The translations under genes and the position numbers were made by a program. The notes below the pieces were generated by a model. It searched no databases and was not told where the DNA came from. It saw only the letters and a list, made by a program, of their open reading frames with translations. Positions 1-14,287 of a DNA stretch of 64,000 nucleotides are shown here, in pieces. How positions within the stretch are numbered: the first letter of the stretch is position 1; each line of letters starts with the position of its first letter. The stretch covers positions 6,510,001 through 6,574,000 of the forward strand of contig JAFFSR010000239.1 in NCBI GenBank assembly GCA_017163975.1, written 5' to 3'. This DNA is from Anastatus disparis. Its lineage: Eukaryota > Arthropoda > Insecta > Hymenoptera > Eupelmidae.

Positions 1-2223
1 ATATGTCCGACATATCCGTCTTTTCCTTAGCGTATATAAGATTGCGGAGAGGAGATTGAACCGCCAATTATTCGCACCAGATATGCATCTTAGATTTTCC
101 TTTTTTTTCTTCTTTTCCTTTTTACATCTAGGTTCGCCAATGATTTTACAAGAACAGCTGAGCTCTCTCAGATTATTATTCCAAGCAGATAAAAAGCTTT
201 TCTGTAGATTGATGAATTAATGCGTAACGATTTTAATTCACTGATTAGATAATGCGTTTAAAATAAAAAAAATATACGTATGCACATATTCTAAATTAGA
301 ACTACGCACGACTTTAAATTCTAATGTTTTAAATATGAAGTCTCGTTTGATAACGAGTCGAATGATTTCGTAATTAAAAATTCAACAATTAATTTGCCTA
401 ATAGGAATCCTTGACACATAAAAATTCTTTTCTGAAATAGTTGTTGTTGCTTTTTTTTTAGTTCTGTTTCTTAAACATTATTTCCGTTTGTAATACAGTT
501 TATGTATCTGCCTGCAATTTTATGCATGCGTGCACAGGCATAAATTTTTATAATTTTAAATTATGAACGCGAATGAGAGAAAAGACCTTGTGACATTTAC
601 ACCTAGTTCTGAAAATTAGAAAGTCATTTAACTAAAATATCAGGCATATTTTACCCAGTATATTTTATAAGATCGTTGAAAAAAAAATAAGTTTATCTTT
701 AACCTGTGGCGTGGCTCGTTGTTAAATAAAAGTCGTATAGATTTAAGTTTTATTAGGAATAGACATTTTTACAAACTCCAACTATAGAAACATTAAACTT
801 TCTTCTTCTCAGGGTTTAAGTTGAAGGAAAAAAAAGGTGCTTAAATTCGTTTAGAAAGTGCAACAAATACCCCAAGCGTCCTCATCGATTCCCCAGAAAC
901 GCATCTTACGTGAAAATGTAATATCATAAATTTTCAATCTTTTTATAAGATTTTCTAGAAATTTTTTTTAATACTCAACAATTTTGATTTTCATATCTCA
1001 TATTTATAGTTTTATTTCCCAACAATAATCTTTGCTTGCTTATATAAGCATTTATCTTCAATTATTGATTATTGTTCAGAATGTTTTTCTCGTTCTTTTA
1101 GCGATTTACATAAATAAATAGATGCATTTAACACTAATGTAAAAAGTAATAAAATGAAATTGATCGTGTATTTTAAAAATATGATCCTACGGCAATAAAT
1201 CTGATTTATTAGCAGTATCGTATTACTCAATACGTTAATTCCTTAATAAGAATATTAATAAATTTACGCAATAAACAAACGATAAATTAAACGTAAACAA
1301 TAAATTGAAAAAACAAGTCCTTTTAAACTTTCACTTTGACCCTTCAATCAGGACGCACACAAAAGAAGCCGCTCTAATGAATTTGCAAATAAATCTTCAT
1401 CTCTCCTTTTTTCATAAAAAAACTATTAGAAAAAAAAATCTCTAGAAACACGTCTTGCCATCAAGTTTCTTTCTTTCTCTCTTTCGTTCACTAGGTCATC
1501 GTGGCAACATGTGGCGGTGCGGTATCGTCTTCCCTTCCGTTACAAGGGTCTAATGTTAAAAGAAAGAGAAAGAGAGAACGTGACCGTTTCAACTATAAGA
1601 GAGAAGAGAGAGAGAGAGACCCTTTCTTGGACAGTCCCGTATTAAATCGGCAAAAGAGAAGCGGCTACAGCGGCACATCGATTGTATTAGGTTCTTTTGT
1701 ATTTATTGGATGCATTTTATGTATGGGTGTGTGTATGTGTATATATATATATATATAAATAGCATATACACCTCCCTTGTTATTATTTCTTATGCGGCCT
1801 AAGAGGTGTTGGCTTATAGGTGAAACGTTCTTATATAGCGTTAGGCTTGTACATATAATACAAGATTGAGGTCATTTCGATAAGAGAAAATAAAAGTTTG
1901 TGGACATGGATGTTTTGAGATACGTTATTTTTTCTAAAGATAAAAATTTAAGATTATAAATTAATAATGAATTACGTTGATTAAGTATATAAATACATTT
2001 TGTTTACTTTAGTGGAAAGTAGTTCGAATTTTAAGTTAAAATATGAATTTGTTGATGCAGTTATTTTTATCCTAATTTTATTATTTATCATATCAATATC
2101 ATAAATATTATATATTTATATTAATATATTCGTATATGATTTGTTAAAATGTATTAAAAAGCAACACTATTAGAAGTTACTATAAAAAAATATCTAATGA
2201 TTGCTTCTTATTTTAATATTTCA
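1..2223. other. Non-coding AT-rich DNA, left edge
   Basis: I see no supported gene. One frame is open from 2 to about 220 but runs through a long pyrimidine tract and has no convincing splice sites. The rest is A/T-rich with purine and TA/TG tracts around 1440-1760. Confidence 0.6.
1724..1757. repeat. TG then TA microsatellite
   Basis: A short GTGTGTATGTGT tract runs into an uninterrupted TA repeat. A GA-rich tract lies just upstream at 1600-1619. Confidence 0.85.
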
Positions 2224-2254
2224 TATAATTTTTTCTTTATGTTACAGGTAAGTT
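2224..2254 (+). other. Recursive splice site (zero-length exon, ratchet point)
   Basis: Seen: a pyrimidine-rich stretch (ATTTTTTCTTTATGTTACAG) ends at 2247 and is followed with no gap by GTAAGT at 2248-2253. A strong 3' splice site joined directly to a strong 5' splice site is the consensus of recursive splice sites known from long insect introns: the upstream exon is joined here, regenerates a donor, and is spliced again. It is on the same strand as the coding exon at 36.3 kb, 34 kb upstream of it, which fits removal of a very long intron in steps. It could be a chance juxtaposition, or the donor of a short unseen exon. Confidence 0.55.
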
Positions 2255-2716
2255 AGAGAAACGACACAACTATCTTTCACCTAAATCGTCCTCCTTACGT
2301 AAGTTTACTTTGGACAATATTAACTTTCAAATCTATTGGCAAATGAAAAAAAAATTAAAATACAAAAAATATCAGGTCAAAAGGCGCGATGGTTGCTTGA
2401 TGTCAAATTATAAATACCTCTTTGCATACTATTAAAAAAAGTGCCGAAAAATTGAATGAATAACATTTTTAAAATATAAATAAATAATAGTAAATTATGC
2501 AACAACGGAACCAATCAGAACTTGCATTAATTGGAAATCACTTATTCGCTCTCTTATAAAATAAACTATTTTTTACACGAGGAGTACTACATACTACGAA
2601 TTTCAGTTCAGCATGTACCATAAATGCAAAAAAAATAGAAAAATAAAATTTTGTATATAAAATACATTGATTGTTAACCAATTTGTCATTGAAATGAATG
2701 TTCGAAGAAAATATAT

Positions 2717-2913
2717 TTTTTTATTTAATGTCGCTGTATTTACGTTATCATTACGATGCTAATTAGCGATGGAGTTTTTTAATGTAGTTGTGAAAAAGCA
2801 CATGTATCGTATACAGTGATGCTAGTTTAAATCGGCCGCCGAGAGCGGGATTCGAATTCGAGCCCTCGAGATTATGAATCCAACACTCTACCGATTGAGC
2901 CACTGACGACCTC
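2717..2913 (-). mobile_element. tRNA-derived SINE, copy 1
   Basis: First of ten copies of one family. On its own strand the element starts GAGGTCGTCAGTGGCTCA, a tRNA-like head with an A box matching TGGCTCAGTCGG and a B box close to GTTCGAATCC. A roughly 110-bp unrelated body follows, then a hairpin (arms CGTCGCT and AGCGACG about 30 bases apart), then a TTAAATAAA-type tail. The head would give polymerase III an internal promoter. The body is not tRNA, and retrotransposition would depend on a LINE partner not present here. In this copy the anticodon position reads CAT. The 5' end abuts a 21-bp tandem repeat. Confidence 0.88.
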
Positions 2914-2915
2914 TA

Positions 2916-3064
2916 GAATCAAAATAATTTAGCTTAACTGAAGAGGAAATTTCACTAGAACAAAGAGAAAATTTTGCTTCAATCAAATAGGATTCTGTTA
3001 GAATAAAAATGATTCTACTTGAACCAAAGTAAAATACTGCTATGTCGAAATAGAATCTATGCTA
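2916..3064. repeat. Degenerate 21-bp tandem repeat, about 7 units
   Basis: Successive units of 20-23 bases fit a loose consensus GAACAAAAAGAAATTCTGCTA. Examples are GAACAAAGAGAAAATTTTGC, GAATAAAAATGATTCTACTT and GAACCAAAGTAAAATACTGC. The array starts directly at the 5' end of SINE copy 1. It has no function I can name; it may be an old minisatellite. Confidence 0.6.
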
Positions 3065-6000
3065 GACTGCACAGAATTGCCAAAAGTTTTACCAAAAATT
3101 ACACATTTTGCTGAACATGTAATGCTCGTATCCAGAAGTGTTTTTCATACTCACAAAGGAAAAATTTCGAGAATAAAAGCTTTTTTGTTTAATATTATTT
3201 AATCAAAATTTTTCTACCAATTTGTAACGTCCTGGTACTTAATCATTAAAATTGATGAAAATTTTTAAAATTTTAAATTATCGTGTTTTATCTAAAAATG
3301 AAAGAAATTTTTATTTTTATAAAAAAATGTTATTGAATAATTTAATATCAATATCATAATTACTCCTAGGCTATCTTATATAATTATATATCTATATATA
3401 TACGACTATTCAGTAGCCGAATTTAGTTACACCGTTAAAACGGTTTTGTACACAAGAATCGCGTGAGCCTTAGCTATTGTCACTCGAGTGCTTTTCAAGA
3501 TTATGACGCCCACTATTATCGTTGTATATTTATAGCTTAAAAATTATATAAATAGCTTGTGTATATACTGCCGGGTAAATACGCTAAAGATCGGACAGGT
3601 GACTTTTGTATTAAATTGCTTGTAGTAATTGTTTTTGACGCCTTTATATATATAAAAGGCTACCGGCAACTGGTAATTAAATGTCAGACTAATTATTTTA
3701 GATGATATAAGAGAGAAAGAGGGAAAATTAAACGCTCGTTATCTTTATGGACAGTGTGCAATCTGGTTAAATTACTAAACTATATTAGCGAATAAAATTT
3801 GAAAAAATCGTATGATGTGTACACTTTAATGAGTTGGTTTTTTTTGTTTTATTTTCTTTAGACAATATTCAATATAATACTTGAACAGTTAAAATATCGT
3901 TTAAGCGGTTATTATATCAGATTGCTATTACCAAATCACTTAGTCTTTGTAACATAAAACTTTTTTTTTCTTGCTTAATTTGTCTTCTGTAAATATATTT
4001 TCATAAATAGCTATTTTACGATGATGGCGTGAAATCTCATGTTATTATTGAAACATTATTATAATTATTTTTGTAATTTTAAAGTTTAATTAATTTTTTA
4101 TAAATATATAGAAAATTCTTTAGGTAAATAATTATAAATTGAGCATTTAAAATTATCGATTTGGAAAAAATATTCTTAAAGCTTGGTCTTGTCTTTAATT
4201 TACGTTTATTTATTTTGGTTTTAAATTTTAAAAGAATGTCAGAGATGACGTGCCTTTATAATAATACACACTGATATTAGAATCTTCGATCCATTGCTTT
4301 CAGGTATTTTTCAATTATGACTGAAAAAATTTATATCTTTTGGAAAATTTTAGTTTTAATTTTTTTGTTAGTTCTAATAAATATGATACTATCAAGAAAT
4401 AAATATTGTAATCAAATCATTTCTTTGATTTCGATTCGCAAAATTAAGTACATTTTTTAATAAAATTTAGTACAAATTCTATAGTGAATAATTTTTAATA
4501 AATGATCGATGAGTTCATTAACATGCATAATATTATGGTCCAAAAAATTCTAAAAGAAAAGACATTTACTTAAGGTACATACAACTCGTCAAAAGGACTT
4601 AGACACGACTATTTTTTTTTCTTGCTTTTTTTCCAACTGCGAAAGAGAAAAGAGACGCGACGTTCACACCCGCACACTGGAGTGCCTATATAAAGTTCAC
4701 TCGGCGCGTGACCTAAATCCCACGGGGCAAAATATCATCGGAGAGTTGAGCTTCTTTCGTCACGAGCGTGACATTTTCTTCTCTCTTTTCAAATCACTAG
4801 AGCACCTAACTCACGTCAACCTTGTATATGTATGTATATATATATATATACATGTATAGAAAACTTTCCAACAATCGTGCCTCCAATTTCCTATAACTCG
4901 GTATCGTCGTCGTTGTCGTTGTCGTTGGAGTTAAAGTTGACACAAAAAATGTATTATTGTGCGAATAGATTTCTTTATTTGACAATCGAATTTAAATATT
5001 TTATATGCTATTTTTTTCGTGATTGATATTTTAAAATTATCCCATGCCTAAGCATTTTGTAAATTAATTGTTTGGTTCATCTTTTTTTTGTTCTGTTTAT
5101 GAAAGTGTTATTTCAATTACGCAGATTATTAAAATTTATTTCATAATCTCAATAATATTATCAAATTATCGAAAAATTTTAAGGAGGAGTTTAAATTTTA
5201 TAATTTTAAAAATTTCAATGTTAATTTAATTGGAAGAGATTTTAAATACGGTCACAAATGATCGAAATATAGTTTAATTCATAATGCTTATTATAATTAT
5301 TCAGTTTCTTGATTGGATAATATTGTTTCCCTTAAAGTTTTTTTATATTATGAAATCTGAATACAAAGTTTCGTTCCACAGCCAATACAACTAATAAACT
5401 TGGCGTAAGTACAGTGGATTTCTTATAAAATAAATTAAAATCATTTTTCAGTTACAATGTTAGTAGCATTTTTACAAAATTTCTAATTTAAAACTGTTAG
5501 ATTCGGAAACACTTCAGCATGAATTTAATCACGTCAAAAATAATAATCGAGAAAATATAAAAATGATGTCTCAAACTAATTGTTTGGGTTATCAATTAAA
5601 AACGCACTTTAAGAATATGTACGGCTTTATAAGGAAGAAATTAAGAAATGTTCGTTGACATGACTTATATAATTCGTCAAGTTAAGTCGTATATTTATTT
5701 TCATTAACGTCTCATAGTTTATAAACGTGTGGTTGTTTTTATTGATCTTAATATATTTAAACTTTTCTCAATTTATCATTTATAACATAATCATCTATAA
5801 AATTCATAAATTATTGTTTTTATCAAAATTTTCTTTCATGCCACTTTTTGTATGTTTCTCTGGGTGAAATGTTTAAGAATTTATTTTTAACAATTGTTTA
5901 TTCCTAATATAAAAAAAATAAAAGTTAAAAATAAAAAAAAATAAAAATAGTAGTTTTTCATTTTTATATACACTAAAATTACAAAAAATTATAAAAATCC

Positions 6001-9000
6001 TGTAAAAATTTGTAATTATTAGTACAATTATTTTGGTAAAAAATATTAAATAAGGAATTAATATATATTATTATTTATATTTTTTCAAATCATTATATTT
6101 TTAACATCTTTAAAAGTTAATTGAATAATATTTTGGTTTTTATTAAATAAAATGGTTAATTACATCATATTATACAGTTGGCGATAATATATTCTTTTAA
6201 ACATTTTTTGCGGTCATTTTAAAGTCACATGACCTTTATGGATAATTTTTTTGATCCCTCATTTTTATTGAAGAATTTTTAAATGACAGAAGGTTCATGA
6301 TAGAGACATTGTTTTTATTTTACATTAAAAAATAAAATGAATGCGTAGAAATAGAATAAATTATAGAATTTTATAAGAAATTTATAGAATAGGATAATAG
6401 ACAGGAATTTCACAACCAAATTAACAATTAATTATACATATAATTTATACATCAGGATTCGAAGTTAGTGGCTTGATTTACGATTTGAGAATGCTTTAGT
6501 TTTTCAATTAATTAGAAAAAATTTATTTTGGCGATAGAATTTTCGGCTTCCACCCATCATTCTTTTATTACAGGAATAAAAGAGAAAATTTTCTCATAAG
6601 AATATACTGTTTTTGCATGCTACACCGATATTTTAACGGGTCCTTGTACTTTTTTTCCACGTCCTTATGAAAATAAGCAAAGAAAACAGGCCCGGCAGCA
6701 GACAACCGCTAGACCACTACATTCATTACATACAATATAATCATATCCATGGGAGAATAGCTTCTTCTTCTACTTCTCTTCTTATTTTTATTTTTTTTAC
6801 ATTATACAAGTCTACTCTGTTGTCGCTATGGATGTTTGTTGTTTGGACAATGGAAACTACGTCATTTTATCTCGTGTCATGAACTTTTAGCTTGTTTTAG
6901 AAATCGAAATAGAAAATGATAGTTTTTGTTTTTATTTTCTTGTTTTTGTATATAAAAGCAAAGGGGAGGAAGGAATAGGATGTCGTTGTAAGAATCACAA
7001 AGATAAATTATGAATGTAGTTTGTTTGGCTGGTAGGAGAAAGAAAAGAGATACAGACTCTATGTGGTATTTCGACTGTTATTCTAGTTTACGCGCTGTAA
7101 ATGTTATAGCGCGTGCACAATGCAGAGAATGGTACATGAATTCGACGTGTGTGGCTGATGCTTACTTTCCCAGAACTTGGATATTTTTTTTTTATTTTTG
7201 ATGGATACATATACAATTTTTTTTTATTTTGTATTTTTCAGCATCTTAATTGAAAGTTTAGGATAATTTTTCAATTATAATTTCGTAAACTCTTATAAAC
7301 AGACAATAAAATAGATACAATTTTCAACTTTGCATCCAAAAAAAATATATAAAGATCAAAGCTGTACTTGACTTTCCAAAAGTGAATTTTTAATGTGTGA
7401 TCATGGTTATGTTCACTTTAAGCGAAACATCTTATATATTAACTTCAATATAATATTAATCAATCCTTTATCTACTACAAGCGAGTTGTCTTTATAAATT
7501 TGAGAAAACAGATTTTCTTGTCATCTCTTTCTCTTTTGAATTTAATATTTCCGGGGTTATGAAATGAAATTAGAAATTAAAGAAATGAGAGAGAGACTTT
7601 TAAAATAGATTAATTTAAATAAGCCTGGGAGCCGTGAGAATTTTGCATTACTTTCATTTGTAAGCTTAACTTTAAGCAAGATAATGGAAAATTATAATAT
7701 CGCAATGTGAACAAAATGCAAATTATGATTATAATTGAAGATTGTTAAAGTGATTAAGCAATGTAAACAATCTTTTTTTAAGTATATGATAACGGATTTT
7801 TGCTTTGATTGTTTATAATCATTAGGGTGTAATATCAACTAGGGAAATTGTTATTTTTCAATCAAACTGTATGCTTAGATTTTGTTCTTTTAAATTGAAC
7901 ATAGAAATCAATTTTTTTTTCCTTACTTTCTGCTATTTTGCATAGAGAAAATACCGCATTCTTTTATTAGTGAAACCACCTTCACATTCCTTCACTAGTA
8001 AAAAAAATGAGATACTTTCGTCACTTAAATAGATAATGAATGCTAATGTAGTCATTCAGACGATAACTAAAATATACAAGAGTTGAATAATCATAAATTT
8101 AATAATTCGTTGATTTCACCAAAAATACTTCCTTAAATAACACTTCGTAAGACTTCAAAACACAACCAAAACAAAAGAAAAAAATAAATTTGTGTAATTC
8201 ATACACGCAAGCTTATGAAACCACAATTTTCATTTCCCATTAAGAAACATTTTTGAAAAAAAAAGATAAAGAAAGAAGCTTCATTAACTTATAACTTAAC
8301 TGACTGATTGCATGAAGTACACGTCGCGCATACGAATCCTTATCCATTTTCCTTTAAAGTTTAACCAATCTTTTTTAAAAAGACTCTTTCACACAAAAAC
8401 AAGAAGGCACCCTGGAGGCTTTTCTCGAGAAGAGAAGAAGAAATCGTGGTGTACGCGTGCTTATGTGTACAAGCATATACGAACATTTTGCCTTTATTTA
8501 AGAATTCCGTTACAGACGCGCCCGCAAGGATGTTACTCGTGTACTGTAGCTTCTTCCGCCTTTTACAATATTTTTCTTTTTTTTTCTGTAATTTTTTTCT
8601 TTGTTATTCAAGGCGCCACGTGAATATATAAATATAAGAGCGGAAATTTGTGAAAGGGTAGATTTTGTATTGTGTAAGTGTATCTGTATAAGCGTTGGAA
8701 TATACGCGATAAATCTGATTTATGATCAGAATAAGAAAAAATTCAAGTTAGTAGGGTGTAGCAACAGTTAAGTTTTCTATTGTATTATTTATTATTTAAA
8801 ATTTATGACAGTTAAATTATTTTTTTTTAAATATGTTTAAAAAAATGTTGATTCTAAAAATTTTAACGTATTATAAAAACAGAAATTACTTGGTGATTAA
8901 CATAGGTAACTCGAAAATAATCTGAAAAAATGTAAATCAGTGAATTAACTTATTTAAATTAATTTGAGATTTATTATAAATTTTGATAATAATGATAATA

Positions 9001-12000
9001 ACAATTTATATTACATAGATTGCAATAATAGTGACAAATTTAAAGATTATCAAATCAAAAATTCATTAGAAGAAAAATTTTCGAGACTTGAATAATGGAC
9101 ACATAATTAATCAAGGTATAATCACGATTCCCACGATCACACCAACAATTAATAATCTATAAGAGGCTGAAACTTTTCTTTCTCCTTCCAGACAGATAAA
9201 ATTCACCAGATAAAAATTGTTATATATGAATGAAAATAATTTACATAAAATAAAATGAAATTTAAACAGTAGCGCACATAAAGCTACACAATCTCCTCTA
9301 ACTCAAGGATTAAAAAAAAATCAATCTTGTATATCCAAAATACAGTTAAACAAACGTCAACCATAAAATTCCTATATACCATAGAAAGCGCAACATAAAA
9401 CGAAAGTCCTTACAAATTCGCCAACAGGTTAATATCTCAACGTTACAAGATCACCTGATAAATTGTTTATTCCCACGCACTTAAAAAAAAGAAAATAATT
9501 AAAAAAGAAATAAACTAGAAAAAATATCATACCATGCGTTTATAATGTCTACTATAAGCCACCAAAGTCAACGTCAAACCAATACAAGTAACAATAATCT
9601 CTATGTACGCATAAACAACTCCGTGCACATCTCCTTCTTATCTTTTTTTCTTCTCTTTAGATAAAAAAAAAAAAAAATAAAAACAGAAAAGACAAGCTTC
9701 CATTCTTAGAAAAAGATTTTCTTCTTTCGTTCTTCTCTCTGTCTCACGCGTGAGCGAGGAGAGCGGGCGCGTGCAAAACAAAACCCTCAAGCGGTAAGTT
9801 CTCTTCTTCATTTTCTTCTTCTTCTTTTTATTATTTGTCTTCTCTAAGAAGTAACCCGCTTTAAAAATCCAATTCCATTTGAATACCAAACAATCCACTT
9901 TTACCTATTGGCCAAACAGAGTCTGTATACGCTTGGCTAATAAAATAACCTTTGCTTATATATAGTACTTATATGCAAGCACACCGCCAACGCTTTAAGA
10001 ATAAAGAAGATGCAGTAGCATATCTATATATATACGTATATACGGTATATGTAAGAAAGAGAAAGAACAATCCATGAAATGCTATCTGAAATCAGAAGGC
10101 GCAAAAAGTGCATAAAATGCTTCATGATGACAAATAGGCTTGGAAAGAAGAGGAGCTATATAAGAAGCCCAAGCGCGCGTGTGCCTTTTCTCCCTCTCTC
10201 TCCCTTCTTTCTTTCTCTCTTATACTTTTGCATTTATAGTTCGTTATGTTTCTTTGTACACAACTTTTTTTTTTTCATTCTTATTGAATTTACTATTTAG
10301 GTTTATTATGCCGTTCTTTATTGTTTTAACTTTTGGTTTCTTAGAAAGCGTTGTTTTAAATATCGTTTGAAATTAATATAGCTCGATGAAATTTAACTTT
10401 GGCCGATATTGTCCATTTTTAAAAATCGTTAATTTGAATATATAGTTAGATTAATATCGTGAGAAAATTATATAATACGTAACGAAATAACAAAGATTTC
10501 CATTAAAATAGATTTTTTATCATATTCTTTCGGAGCCGGTAATATCGTGAAAGGGAAAATAAAAATTTTTTTTTTTCAAGCAAAAATCTCTTTGTTTCTC
10601 GTTATCGTTCTTTAGATTTATAACAATTATTTTGCCATGTAAGGGTCGAATATATGTAAAAACATTAAAAGTGAAACAAAAAAACTACACGAAATACAAT
10701 TAAAATTGTTCAAAAAGAAGAAAAATTCTTCAATTTGTACATTATTTTAAAACAAGCTTTTCAAATCGTAAACACGTCGTTAAATCAAATTTCAATCCAT
10801 AAATCACTCCCATACTTATCTATACAATATATACATATACCAAACAAAAGTATTGAAATACAGAAAAACCAAAAAGCTAATTCGAAAAAACAAATTTTCC
10901 ATTCACCTCTCTCTCTTTGTTCAATGAAATTAGTCTTCCAACAATGCAAACTACCACTTTTTAACCAATTCTACATATACACATGGCCATAAACTCTTGT
11001 AGCTTAATTATTCGGGTGTACTATCAGTTTTATAGTAACGTAGCAACATTATCGTAGCTATACAACTCGGGACTTCATATTGTTACTTTGCTCAAAGCTG
11101 TATATAGATTGTTCTTTTAGCTTTAGTTTCTTCCTTTTTTTTTTAATTTGCATGTTGTTGTTGTACTTGCGAACTCTTATAAGACAAGAGCAAGCGATAA
11201 AACCTTAAGAGAAAATCTTTTTAGCTTTGCTTATTTGCCGCCTTGGCTTCTATATATACAGTTTCGTTATTTAGCATGAAGCTTTAAAGCCTAAATTCAA
11301 ATCTTAAAGAGAAGGAGGAGGAATTTCAAGAAAATCAAATCTTGAAAAGAAAGGGAAGAATAAATAATAATTCATTTAGAATAACCAAACGAATACTTTA
11401 TTAAAAAGTATATGCTAAAAAGAATCTTGTCAAAATTTGTAAAGCCGCTGGTTTTCCCTTTCCTTTCTTTTTTTTCATTATTTTGTATTCTATTTTTTCG
11501 CTCTTTTTGAAAAAAGAAGTTAATTGTTTTGCTATATTGAGAGTATAAAACTTTTGAGATACGTGGGAAAGCGCTTGGTTTAAGGGTGATTCTGAATACG
11601 CTTATGAGAAATCGAGTTCTAAGATTTTGATTTAGTTTAGAGATTGTTTTGAAGTTATGCGAAAGATGAAAGTTATTAATAAATGTAATGCAAGATCATT
11701 TGTATGGTGATTTTTTTTGTTTCAAATTTATTTTATTAATATAATCTTTGCTACAGAAATAACTCTATTGAATGAATATCACAGTCTTACCAAATCTAGT
11801 ATTTATCGTATTATCAAAAAATATTCAAAGAATAATAAATATTTATATTATAAACGTAATATTTATATTTGCAATTTAATTGTAAATTAAAAAAGAAATT
11901 AATTAATGAAAGTATCGTTCAAAATTTTTAAAAGTACTGGAATAACTTCAGTTCGTTTATGTATGCAATATTGAAAAAAAGTTATAAATTTAAAAATTAT

Positions 12001-13535
12001 ATCCACTATTTTTGTGACCACACATGAACAACCGCAATGACAGTCAATATGAAAAGAAGAAAATGAAAAATTTTGCTCAGACCCAAACTATTATTATATG
12101 ATTTCTCTTTTCCTCTTCTCTCTCTGCTTTGGATGAATTCAAATTTTACGAGCGGCAACAGAAGCGTGTGGTTTTTAAAGTATATATAACCAGAGACTCA
12201 CTTGTATCTGATGCTGCTTTGTTATACAAAAGAGGAGTCAATTTTAGAAACTTTTGTACAACTTGGACGATGAAATGAAATCATATTGAAACGAAATTTC
12301 TTGTAATATGTTGTAGAAAAAAGGAGCACTTTATAAAGTGGTTAATATAGGATAAATTTTATATAAAATTTATTTTTAGAAAAATTTTTAGAGCACACTT
12401 TGTAGGCTTAAATTATAATCGATTTTTGTTATATTTTAAAAGTTTATTTATGTTAATCTCTTAGAAATTTATATTTTATCTTCATCTTGGATAAAAAATA
12501 AAATTTTATCATAAAATTGATAAAATGCTATCCTTTTGAAGATACAAAATCTCTACTTAAAAAATACTCTTTCTCATTATTAAAAATACTATTTCACTTT
12601 TGTTCAACTTTGATCGAATTTTCATCCCACGCTTTGTACAACCTAGAAAAAATTATCACGCGTCTTCAAAAATTAAACGACATATATATGTATATTTATT
12701 ATAATCATCTTAAATTCATTTCAAAGCGGACACCTTTATACTTTTCAACGTGTGACCTAATCAATAGCAAGAGAAATAATCAAATTAAAAGATAAAAATA
12801 AAGTATAAAGAATCATAGAACATAATTTTTTTCATATGGAAATCGCAATGCTGAAATGAAAAGCCCTTCTTTCTTTCTCTCATTCTCAATCTCATCGACG
12901 GTTGGAAATATGTCGCTTCGGGCCTACGTGGGTGGGTATAACAAAAGAAAAGAAAAGGGAAAAAGACTTTAGTTTTATTTTATTTTTCTACTTCTTCTTT
13001 TTATTCTCTTTCTCTCGGCACGACTTCGAATAGGAAGATATACAATAAAGAAAAGAGAAAGAAAAAAAAACTAAACACATGTATATGTATATAAAAACAG
13101 TAAAGAATTACATTGTACAATTGTTACGAGGCTCAGATGCTTCTTGCGGTGTATATATATTTAAGAGAGAAAACTTACAGTTGTATGTGCTGTACATCTT
13201 TTATTGGTACCATTTGATGTGAGATGTGAATTTTTTCCTCTTCTTTTTTATTTAGTGGATGGGTTATTGCTTTGAAAGCTATGGCACAGTTGAGAATTCA
13301 GGATGTTTAATACAGAAATAAAATTTAGAAGACTCGCTGGTTATTGAGCTCTATTTTATAGTCTAGTCAATACAGGTGATATTGGTCTTCGATGTATATA
13401 TACAATTTTTTACACTCTTACGTCTTTAAAGGATTGTATTTTTAATATTTTTATAGAATTTGACGTCTAGTAAAATATTTTGACTAAGAAAATAATTGAA
13501 TACATTGTATTTGAGAGAAATATTATAGTAAATAA
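3065..13535. other. Non-coding AT-rich DNA
   Basis: No exon, RNA gene or transposon was recognised. Patches with more CpG, TATATAA strings and pyrimidine tracts occur near 4600-4860, 8290-8640, 9600-10300 and 12850-13200, alternating with featureless A/T sequence. Short open frames here encode low-complexity Phe/Ser/Leu/Tyr strings and are not credible genes. Confidence 0.6.
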
Positions 13536-13670
13536 ACAGTAAAAACGGTAATAATTTTATTATTTATTATGGTAATTTTTAGCTATTACCGTAGTCTGTG
13601 ACAACGTCATTACAAACTATTGTCATTTTTACTACAATATTGTTTTCATTGTAAAGAAAATTTAGTAAGT
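13536..13670. mobile_element. Partial copy of the GTCACAGA inverted-repeat family
   Basis: Read on the minus strand, GTTGTCACAGACTACGGTAA, TAGCTAAAAATTACCATAAT and an outer ACAATGAAAACAATATTG match one arm of the element at 34.8 kb in the same order. The other arm is missing or unrecognisable. Inside is a local hairpin, CGGTAATA with TATTACCG (13549-13594). Confidence 0.5.
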
Positions 13671-14287
13671 TCATATTTTTTTCAGAAAGAAAACGATATT
13701 TTTAAGAAAAATTGATAATGTTTTCATACAAATATTATTTTTAATGTAATACATCGATGCATCCTAAAAATATTCTTTTATCTAATTAAATTTCAATCAA
13801 CTTAATAATAAACTTATTAGCATATAAAAAAATTTTGTTTTCCAAAGCCATTGAGCAGACGTGTGTGTCGGCATTACTTGTACGGCATATATGACTAGCA
13901 AGATATTTCTACCATACATATCATTGCTCCTCCTCTTGGTTGAAATTCTTCGTCGCGAATACATGCATACTGAGTTCATCTTGACTTTGATCATCCGTCA
14001 TTGCATTTGTTATTGAGCGTATATGAAAAATTTATATATGTACGTTCTGCTGACTCTTAATATTTACACATCTCGTGACACCGTAGAAAGAGAAAGTCAT
14101 CCATATACTTTGTTGGTGATATTTATATAGAATATTTTTTTTTATTATTGCGATTGCAACTTGGAAATTTTTTTTGTTAATTTTAACTCTTTCAAGTAAC
14201 GATATTTTTTTACAAATATTTTATTAAAATAGTAGAAGTACAAATAGTAAAAAAAGCACAATTATGTTGAATTTATTATTTTTTTTT

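Noticed and set aside
2..220. Open frame of about 73 codons at the left edge
   Set aside because: It crosses a 35-base pyrimidine tract giving a run of Phe/Ser, has no supported splice donor and resembles no protein. The tract looks more like an acceptor region or simple sequence.
9178..9240. Strong acceptor-like CTTTCTCCTTCCAG
   Set aside because: The following frame stops after about 13 codons and no donor is found, so no exon can be supported.
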